DNA of 58,450 nt from Mycolicibacterium porcinum. GTDB lineage: Bacteria > Actinomycetota > Actinomycetes > Mycobacteriales > Mycobacteriaceae. The DNA lies in the NCBI GenBank assembly GCA_001942045.1, contig MSTD01000039.1, forward strand, positions 1-58,450, given 5' to 3'. Shown piece after piece: positions 53,186-58,450 of the stretch. A model generated the notes under the pieces. That model was given only the letters and a program-made list of their open reading frames with translations. It ran no database searches and had not been told where the DNA came from. Both the position numbers and the translations under genes were made by a program. Within the stretch, counting starts at the first letter, position 1; each line of letters opens with the position of its first letter.

Positions 53186-54105
53186 ACCGGGAAGCTGACG
53201 CCGGTGAGCTCTTCGGACACCGTCCAGAGCCGGCGCTGCAGCTCCTCGTCATGCGACTGCTTGCTGGATTTCACGAGCTTGGGATAGCCGACCATTTCGC
53301 GGAATCCGTCGGGGCCGTAGTACTGGCCGCCGCGCACGTCGGGATCGGTGGCGGCACGCAGCGTGGCCAGCGCCCCCTTGGCCGGGCTGTTGGTGAACAG
53401 GGCGGCGAGCTGGTTGTAGCCGGGCAGACCGGTGCCCGGGATGTGGCGCATGAGTTCGGTGTTCGACAGGCCGGGGTGGGCGGCGACCGCGATCGTCGGC
53501 TCGTTCTTGGCGGCCAGCCGGCGCTGCAGCTCATAGGTGAACAACAGATTCGACAACTTGGACTGCCCGTAGGCGGCGACCCGGTTGTAGCTGCGCTCCC
53601 ACTGCAGATCGTCGAAGTGAATGGCGGCCTGAATGCGGTGCGCGACGCTGGCGACCGCGACCACACGCGACCCGTCGACTGGGAGCAGGTGATCCAGCAG
53701 CAGACCGGTAAGCGCGAACGCCCCCAGATGATTGGTGCCGAACTGCAGCTCGAACCCGTCCACGGTGGTCTGCTTGGGCGGATACATCACCCCGGCGTTG
53801 TTGATCAGCAGGTCGATCCGCGGATACGCGGCCTTGAGTTCGTCGGCGCCGGCGCGGACCGAATCCAGCGAACCCACGTCCAGCTGCTGCAGCTTGAGGT
53901 CGGCCTTGGGCACGGCGGCGGTGATCCGATCCACGGCCTGGCGGCCCTTGTCCAGATTGCGGACCGCGACGACGACGTGCGCGCCCTTGGCGGAGAGCAC
54001 ACGCGCGGTCTCATAGCCCAGACCGGTGTTGGAGCCGGTGACGATCGCGATCCGGCCGGACTGATCGGGGACGTCGGCCTCGGTCCACTTCGAATTGGCG
54101 CTCAT
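53182..54105 (-). CDS. Short-chain dehydrogenase/reductase (Rv0439c-like)
   Basis: This 307-residue Rossmann-fold oxidoreductase has the cofactor motif TGSNTGLG (about residues 24-31), NNAG (about 101-104) and the catalytic Tyr-x3-Lys (AYGQSK, about 178-183). The basic residue after the second strand (VRNLDK) favours NADP. It resembles retinol-dehydrogenase-like SDRs. It is first in the chain leading to moeA, psd, pssA and the ATPase. In M. tuberculosis groEL2 comes next; here a HAD lipoprotein gene stands divergently instead. The substrate is unknown. Confidence 0.87.
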   Translation of the reverse strand: MSANSKWTEADVPDQSGRIAIVTGSNTGLGYETARVLSAKGAHVVVAVRNLDKGRQAVDRITAAVPKADLKLQQLDVGSLDSVRAGADELKAAYPRIDLLINNAGVMYPPKQTTVDGFELQFGTNHLGAFALTGLLLDHLLPVDGSRVVAVASVAHRIQAAIHFDDLQWERSYNRVAAYGQSKLSNLLFTYELQRRLAAKNEPTIAVAAHPGLSNTELMRHIPGTGLPGYNQLAALFTNSPAKGALATLRAATDPDVRGGQYYGPDGFREMVGYPKLVKSSKQSHDEELQRRLWTVSEELTGVSFPV

Positions 54106-54168
54106 GGGTGTTGAACATACGGAACGCAGGTGCTGGACGGCACCCCGGCGCCATAGCAGGGTGGGGGC

Positions 54169-55164
54169 ATGCGCAATCTGCTGGCAGTCCTGCTCACCGT
54201 ATTGCTGTGCATCACCGGTTGTTCGTCGAAGGACGGTGCCGCAGATCCGTTGTCTGCGTGGAACGACACGGCGGCGAAGGATTCAATCACCCAATTCGTC
54301 GAGAAGGTCACCACCGCGGACACGCCTGATTTTGTCGCTCCCGAGGACCGAGTCGCGGTATTCGACAACGACGGCACATTGTGGGCCGAGGCGCCGTTGC
54401 CGTTCCAGGCGGCCTTCGTCATCGACGAACTCAAACGCCGGGCACCGCAGGAGCCGGCGCTGGCCGCCGACCCCATGGTGCAAGCGGCGCTCAAGGGCGA
54501 TGTCGCGACTCTGCTCGCGGGCGACCGGCATGAGGGGCTGCTTCGGGTGCTGGCGCTCACCCACACCGGGATGACCACCGACGAGTTCAACCAACGGGTA
54601 ACCGACTGGATGGCGACCGCGCGGCATCCGCGATTCGACAAGCCCTACGACCAGCTGACCTACGAGCCGCAACAACAGCTCCTGAACTATCTGCGGGACA
54701 ACGGGTTCCGCACTTACATCGTCTCCGGTGGCGGGGCCGATTTCATGCGGGTGTTCTCGCAGCGGGTCTACGGGATCCCGCCCGAGCAGGTGGTCGGCTC
54801 CACCGGCACCACCAAATACGAACTCCGCGACGGCAAGCCCGTGCTCGTCAAGACCCTGGATTACGTGTTCGTCGACGACAAGACCGGTAAGCCATCGGGG
54901 ATCCACGAATTCATCGGCCGGCGACCGATCCTGGCGGTCGGCAACAGTGACGGTGATCAGGCGATGCTGGAGTACACCACGATCGACAACCCACGACCCA
55001 GCCTGGGCGTGCTGATCCACCACACCGACGCCGACCGCGAATACGCCTACGACGCCCACCCGCCGTCTTCGGGAAAGCTGGTCACCGCGCTGCAGGCCGC
55101 CGAACCGAACGGATGGACCGTCGTCGACATGAAGAACGACTGGAAGTCGGTGTTCTCCCAGTGA
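54169..55164 (+). CDS. HAD-superfamily phosphatase lipoprotein
   Basis: This 331-residue exported protein has a signal peptide ending in the lipobox-like ITGC (Cys18), so it is probably a lipid-anchored outside enzyme. The HAD catalytic motif I is VFDNDGTLW (nucleophile Asp then Asp+2), motif II is IVSGGGADF (Ser), and motif III/IV is Lys-containing with GNSDGDQAM. The PSP-like cap lies between motif I and II. It removes phosphate from a small molecule in the envelope. The stop overlaps the GTG of the next gene by 4 nt. Confidence 0.83.
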   Translation: MRNLLAVLLTVLLCITGCSSKDGAADPLSAWNDTAAKDSITQFVEKVTTADTPDFVAPEDRVAVFDNDGTLWAEAPLPFQAAFVIDELKRRAPQEPALAADPMVQAALKGDVATLLAGDRHEGLLRVLALTHTGMTTDEFNQRVTDWMATARHPRFDKPYDQLTYEPQQQLLNYLRDNGFRTYIVSGGGADFMRVFSQRVYGIPPEQVVGSTGTTKYELRDGKPVLVKTLDYVFVDDKTGKPSGIHEFIGRRPILAVGNSDGDQAMLEYTTIDNPRPSLGVLIHHTDADREYAYDAHPPSSGKLVTALQAAEPNGWTVVDMKNDWKSVFSQ

Positions 55165-55655
55165 AACTGGTGGACCCGGCCCAGCGGCCCAGCCGTAAGG
55201 CACCACTGGTCTGGGCGTTGAGCGCGGCGATCCCGTGGGCCGTGCTGGCCTTCGCCCAGGTGGTCTGGCTCGCGATCGACTCCCGGCTGCCGTGGCTGCA
55301 TGTGGCGGCCGCGGCCGTCACGGTCCTGGGCGCGGTGCTGTTCATCGTCGTGGTTCCGATGTGGCGCTACCGCGTACACCGGTGGGACATCAACATCGGA
55401 TCAGGGACCCCGGCGGTGTACACCCGCACCGGATGGCTGGTGCAGGAGCGTCGCATCGCGCCGATCTCTCGCGTGCAGACCGTGGACACCTACCGGGGCC
55501 CGCTGGATCGGCTGTTCGGGCTGGCCAACGTGACCGTGACGACGGCATCCTCGGCCGGGGCGGTGCGGATCGTGGCGCTCGACGACGATGTCGCCGAGCG
55601 GGTGGTGGCCCAGCTGACCGACATCGCGGCGATCGGCGAACAGGACGCCACGTGA
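55161..55655 (+). CDS. Bacterial PH-domain membrane protein (YdbS-like)
   Basis: This 164-residue protein has two helices (about 22-41 and 47-69) and a bacterial PH domain (bPH_2/DUF304) carrying the WDINIGSGTPAVYTRTGWLVQERRIAPISRVQTVDTYRGPLDRLFGLANVTVTTASSAG pattern. It starts with a GTG overlapping the HAD stop and its stop overlaps the next gene's GTG. It forms a YdbS-YdbT type pair with the following gene. The function is unknown. Confidence 0.85.
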   Translation: MKLVDPAQRPSRKAPLVWALSAAIPWAVLAFAQVVWLAIDSRLPWLHVAAAAVTVLGAVLFIVVVPMWRYRVHRWDINIGSGTPAVYTRTGWLVQERRIAPISRVQTVDTYRGPLDRLFGLANVTVTTASSAGAVRIVALDDDVAERVVAQLTDIAAIGEQDAT

Positions 55656-57115
55656 CGACGCCGGCGCTTGAGCCACAGTGGCAGCGGCTCAGCCCGCGGA
55701 TGCTCCTGGTCCACCCGGTACACGAAGTCCTGCAACAGATTCCGTTGCTGATCGGTGCGGTGGTGCTGGGCTCGGCGACCGGCAACCAGGGCTGGACGAT
55801 CGCCGCCATCGGACTGACCATCGCCGTCGGCCTGGCGCGGTGGTTCACCACCAGCTACCGCATCGAACCCGACGAGGTGCAACTGCGCACCGGTTTGTTG
55901 CAGCGCAAGGTGCTCTCGGTACCGCGCAACCGGATCCGGTCGGTATCCACCGACGCCCGGCTGCTGCACCGCATGCTGGGGCTGACCGTGCTGCGGATCA
56001 GCACCGGTCAGGAAGCCAAGGGCGACACCGAGTTCGCCCTCGACGCGGTCGAGGCGGAGCAGGTGCCCAGGCTGCGGGCGATTCTGCTGGCCGACGCCGT
56101 ACCCGTCGCCGATGCGCCGGCAGGCCGTGAGCTGGCCCGCTGGCAGCCGTCCTGGCTGCGCTACAGCCCGCTGAGTTTGACGGGTCTGGCCATGATCGCC
56201 GCTGCGGCCGGAGTGATCTACCAAGCCGGAGTGGGTGCGGCACTGCGGGACTCGGAGTTGGCCCAGTCCGGGATCGCGGTGGCCGAGCGGCTGGGCGTGC
56301 TGGCCAGTGTGGTGGTCGGCGCCGTGGTGGTGTTGGTGGCCTCGGTGGTGCTCTCGGTGCTGCGGTCCTTGCTGACCTACGGAAATCTGGTGCTGCGCAG
56401 AGATTCTGACGTGTTGCATCTGCAGCACGGTCTGCTGCGGCTGCGCGAGCACACCTACGACATGCGGCGGATGCGCGGCGGCACGCTGCGTGAGCCGCTG
56501 CTGGTGCGGGCCTTCGGCGGCGCCCGCCTCGATGCGGTGATGACCGGCGTCGGTGGCGAGGGAGAGGCCTCGCTGCTGTTGCCTCCGTGTCCGGCGGTGA
56601 CCGCGCAGACCGTGCTGGCGGAGTTGATCGACAACCCGGGCGCGGTGGTCGCCCCGCTGGTGTCGCATGGGCCGGCGGCGGTGCGGCGGCGTTGGACCCG
56701 TGCCCTGGCGCTACTGGTGCTGGTGGCCGTGCTGCTTCTCGTCGTCGGGGTGCCGGTATGGGCGTGGGTGCTCTGGGCGCTGTTGCTCGGATGCGCGTGT
56801 CTGCTGGCCGCTGACCGGGCCCGGTCCCTCGGCCATCTGGTGCGCGACGGCTGGCTGGTGGCCCGGGCCGGAAGCCTCGAGCGCCGTCGTGACCACCTGG
56901 ACGCCGCCGGGATCATCGGTTGGACGGTGCGCCAGACGTTCTTTCAGCGTCGCGCCGGGGTGGCCACCCTGATCGCCGCGACGGCCGCGGGGGAGAAGCG
57001 CTACCAGGTGCTGGATGTCCCGGCCGAACACGCCTGGTCGGTGGCGGTGGCCGCCACGCCGTGGGTGGCCGACAACGGATGGGCATCCGGCCGGGCAGGC
57101 CCCGAGTTGCGCTGA
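55652..57115 (+). CDS. Multi-PH-domain membrane protein (YdbT-like)
   Basis: This 487-residue protein has several bPH_2 units: near 60-130 (TTSYRIEPDEVQLRTGLLQRKVLSVPRNRIRSVSTDARLLHRMLGLTVLRISTG), about 245-320 (TYGNLVLRRDSDVLHLQHGLLRLREHTYDMRRMRGGTLREPLLVRAFGGARLDAV) and near 410-470 (DGWLVARAGSLERRRDHLDAAGIIGWTVRQTFFQRRAGVATLIAAT). Each pair is separated by two hydrophobic helices. It begins with a GTG overlapping the YdbS-like gene by 4 nt. An envelope-stress or antibiotic-related role is known for Bacillus YdbST, but here it is only inference. Confidence 0.85.
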   Translation: MTTPALEPQWQRLSPRMLLVHPVHEVLQQIPLLIGAVVLGSATGNQGWTIAAIGLTIAVGLARWFTTSYRIEPDEVQLRTGLLQRKVLSVPRNRIRSVSTDARLLHRMLGLTVLRISTGQEAKGDTEFALDAVEAEQVPRLRAILLADAVPVADAPAGRELARWQPSWLRYSPLSLTGLAMIAAAAGVIYQAGVGAALRDSELAQSGIAVAERLGVLASVVVGAVVVLVASVVLSVLRSLLTYGNLVLRRDSDVLHLQHGLLRLREHTYDMRRMRGGTLREPLLVRAFGGARLDAVMTGVGGEGEASLLLPPCPAVTAQTVLAELIDNPGAVVAPLVSHGPAAVRRRWTRALALLVLVAVLLLVVGVPVWAWVLWALLLGCACLLAADRARSLGHLVRDGWLVARAGSLERRRDHLDAAGIIGWTVRQTFFQRRAGVATLIAATAAGEKRYQVLDVPAEHAWSVAVAATPWVADNGWASGRAGPELR

Positions 57116-57140
57116 ATTCGCGGGCGTTTACTGTCGCTGC

Positions 57141-57956
57141 ATGGCTATCGGTGGAGTGCTGTTCGACATCGATGGTGTGCTGGTGACCTCCTGGCAGCCC
57201 ATCGACGGCGCGGCTCAGACGCTGCGGGTGCTGGCGGACAACGAGATCGCCCGGTCCTACCTGACCAATACCACCACCCGCACCCGCGCCCAGATCGCCG
57301 ACCTGCTGACCGCGGCCGGAATGGACGTCGCCGCCGACGAAGTCATCACCGCCGCGGCGCTGACCGCCGAGTACGTGCGCGACCGCTATCCCGGTGCCCG
57401 ATGTTTCCTGGTCAACAGCGGTCAGATCGGTGAGGACATGCCCGGCGTCGACGTCGTCTACTCCAGCGACTTCACCGGACCCGCCGCCCCGGAAACTCCC
57501 GATGTGGTGCTGCTCGGCGGGGCCGGGTCGGAGTACAACCACCTCACCCTCAGCTGGGTGTACGACTGGATGGCCCAGGGCGTGCCCGTCGTCGCCATGC
57601 ACCGCAGCACCGCGTGGAACACCACCGACGGATTACGCGTCGACACCGGCATGTACCTGGCCGGCATGGAGGAGACCTCGGGTCGCAAGGCCACGGCCGT
57701 CGGCAAGCCCGCGCCGGAAGGGTTCCTGGCCGCCGCCAATCGCCTCGGCGTCGACCCCGAAGAGATGTACATGATCGGCGACGACCTCAACAACGACGTG
57801 CTGGCCGCCCAGGTGGTGGGGATGGCCGGGGTGCTGGTGCGTACCGGCAAGTTCCGCCAGGCCACGTTGGACCGTTGGGCCGCAGACGAATTCGCGATGC
57901 AGCCCAACTATGTCATCGACTCGGTCGCGGACTTGCCCGAGCTGTTGGGGCTATAG
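57141..57956 (+). CDS. HAD-IIA-family hydrolase
   Basis: This 271-residue HAD hydrolase with a class IIA (C2B) cap resembles HDHD2/NagD. Motif I is LFDIDGVLV (residues 7-15), motif II YLTNTTTRTR (Thr), motif III Lys in AVGKPAPEGF and motif IV MIGDDLNNDVLAAQ. It is likely a cytosolic phosphatase of a small sugar or nucleotide phosphate. The ATG at 57141 fits the family start. A strong hairpin follows the gene after 64 bases. Confidence 0.86.
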   Translation: MAIGGVLFDIDGVLVTSWQPIDGAAQTLRVLADNEIARSYLTNTTTRTRAQIADLLTAAGMDVAADEVITAAALTAEYVRDRYPGARCFLVNSGQIGEDMPGVDVVYSSDFTGPAAPETPDVVLLGGAGSEYNHLTLSWVYDWMAQGVPVVAMHRSTAWNTTDGLRVDTGMYLAGMEETSGRKATAVGKPAPEGFLAAANRLGVDPEEMYMIGDDLNNDVLAAQVVGMAGVLVRTGKFRQATLDRWAADEFAMQPNYVIDSVADLPELLGL

Positions 57957-58020
57957 GGCCTGCGCCGTTTGTCGTCGCGCCGTTTTCTGATATGGAGATC
58001 GTTTTGTCAAGGGGCAGGGT

Positions 58021-58058
58021 GAAGCGGCGGCCACGACCGTCGCCGTGGCCGCCGCTTC
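58021..58058. terminator. Strong hairpin after the HAD-IIA gene
   Basis: GAAGCGGCGGCCACG and its exact complement CGTGGCCGCCGCTTC (15 bp) enclose the loop ACCGTCGC. There is no U-tract, as is common for mycobacterial terminators. It lies 64 bases after the HAD-IIA stop. Confidence 0.8.
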
Positions 58059-58302
58059 GTTGACCAGGTTGGGATGTGCAGGGTTGTCGAGCGTGTCGTA
58101 TCGACGCGTGCCAAGTCTGATATACGCGGGTTCTTGGTTACCGCAGGACGGGACTTTCGAGTCGGAGTGGTCCGCTTCTCTACCAATTGCGAGCGTAATA
58201 GTGTTACAGGACAACACTATTGCTCGTAGAAAACCCGCGGGTCACTCCAAGACGCTTTGTCGACAAAACCTCAGCTACTGCCACCTGGACAGTTGTGGAA
58301 GG
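58059..58302. other. Non-coding flank between terminator and IS110-type transposase
   Basis: No gene is seen. It is lower in GC than its surroundings and carries a strong hairpin at 58191-58225: GAGC-(GT)-AATAGTGTT pairs with AACACTATTGCTC around ACAGGAC. The right part is probably the non-coding end of the insertion element whose transposase ends at 58303; the exact junction with chromosomal DNA cannot be placed from one copy. Confidence 0.5.
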
Positions 58303-58450
58303 TCAGTCCGTCAGGACTGCCAGTGACCAGCACCAGCCGGCCAGCTCCCGGGCGATCGCCGTGTTGGCGACCACCGCGGGTTTCTTGCGTTCATCAAACC
58401 GTGCCCAGCGGCGGTGCAGGCGCTGATTGCCGGAGTGGCCGCGCGCGCGG
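58303..58450 (-). mobile_element. IS110-family transposase, C-terminal end (partial)
   Basis: The minus strand is open from the window edge to a TGA at 58303-58305. It reads RGHSGNQRLHRR, WARFDERKKPAVVANTAIAR and ELAGWCWSLAVLTD. The conserved ANxAIARELAGWCWSLA ending is typical of IS110-type DEDD transposases of actinobacteria. The rest of the gene lies beyond the window. A small hairpin (CAGTCC/GGACTG, 58304-58319) covers the stop. Confidence 0.8.

Noticed and set aside
54106..54168. Expected groEL2 next to the Rv0439c-like SDR
   Set aside because: No chaperonin sequence is found; the next gene is a HAD lipoprotein, so synteny with M. tuberculosis ends here.

Overview
The window is chromosomal DNA of a high-GC actinobacterium and almost certainly a fast-growing Mycobacterium (Mycolicibacterium type). 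The evidence is a recognisable EchA19/FadD19 cholesterol gene pair with a KstR box between them, and a long stretch in the same order as the M. tuberculosis Rv0420c-Rv0439c block: septum-formation protein, hydrolase, thiD, thiC, xthA, GNAT, def, DUF3263, virR, sodC, carboxylate-amine ligase, LON-domain protein, CDC48-like ATPase, pssA, psd, moeA and SDR. Mycobacterial features such as many 4-nt ATGA/GTGA overlaps, GTG starts and an EspA/EspC-like pair agree with this. All homologies come from reading and recall; no database was searched.

Layout. 0-3.8 kb: the end of a Pro-rich protein, a strong bidirectional hairpin, divergent echA19/fadD19 around a perfect KstR operator, and a nitronate monooxygenase-like flavoenzyme. 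3.9-7.5 kb: two small membrane proteins, a tandem (double) TetR regulator behind an inverted repeat, and a Baeyer-Villiger monooxygenase with a DoxX-like protein. 7.6-12.7 kb: a probable catabolic cluster (LysR, MHS-family symporter, M20 carbamoylase, amidase). 12.7-15.5 kb: DUF5996 protein and a P450-DUF3303 pair preceded by a 20-bp palindrome. 15.5-30.6 kb: the conserved Rv0420c-Rv0434-like core, including a TPP riboswitch on thiC, interrupted by a DHA2-type exporter, a PGYP-repeat membrane protein, a methyltransferase-LOG pair and a double Lrp/AsnC regulator.

30.6-48.1 kb is a roughly 17-kb accessory block lying between the Rv0434-like and Rv0435c-like genes. It holds a TIGR00027-type methyltransferase, a complete Mrp (Mnh) cation/proton antiporter operon, a flavin monooxygenase, an ArsB/NhaD-type transporter with a CBS protein, a NarL-type two-component system, SRPBCC proteins with a TetR regulator, and a lower-GC segment with an EspA/EspC-like pair. 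Both edges carry repeats: two direct copies of a structured repeat at the left (a third copy is at 45.1 kb) and a 35-bp inverted-repeat element at the right. The core resumes at 48.2-54.1 kb (CDC48-like ATPase, phosphatidylethanolamine synthesis, moeA, SDR). It is followed by a HAD lipoprotein, two PH-domain membrane proteins, a HAD-IIA hydrolase and, at the window edge, the 3' end of an IS110-type transposase.

The most notable non-gene observations are three. (1) A 68-bp palindrome with a small companion hairpin is present three times, always between convergent genes, with paired-base changes. (2) A 35-bp tandem duplication at the mnhE-mnhF junction has created two 12-codon micro-ORFs that keep the stop-start (ATGA) coupling intact. 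(3) A remnant of a second methyltransferase 3' end lies inside one repeat copy.
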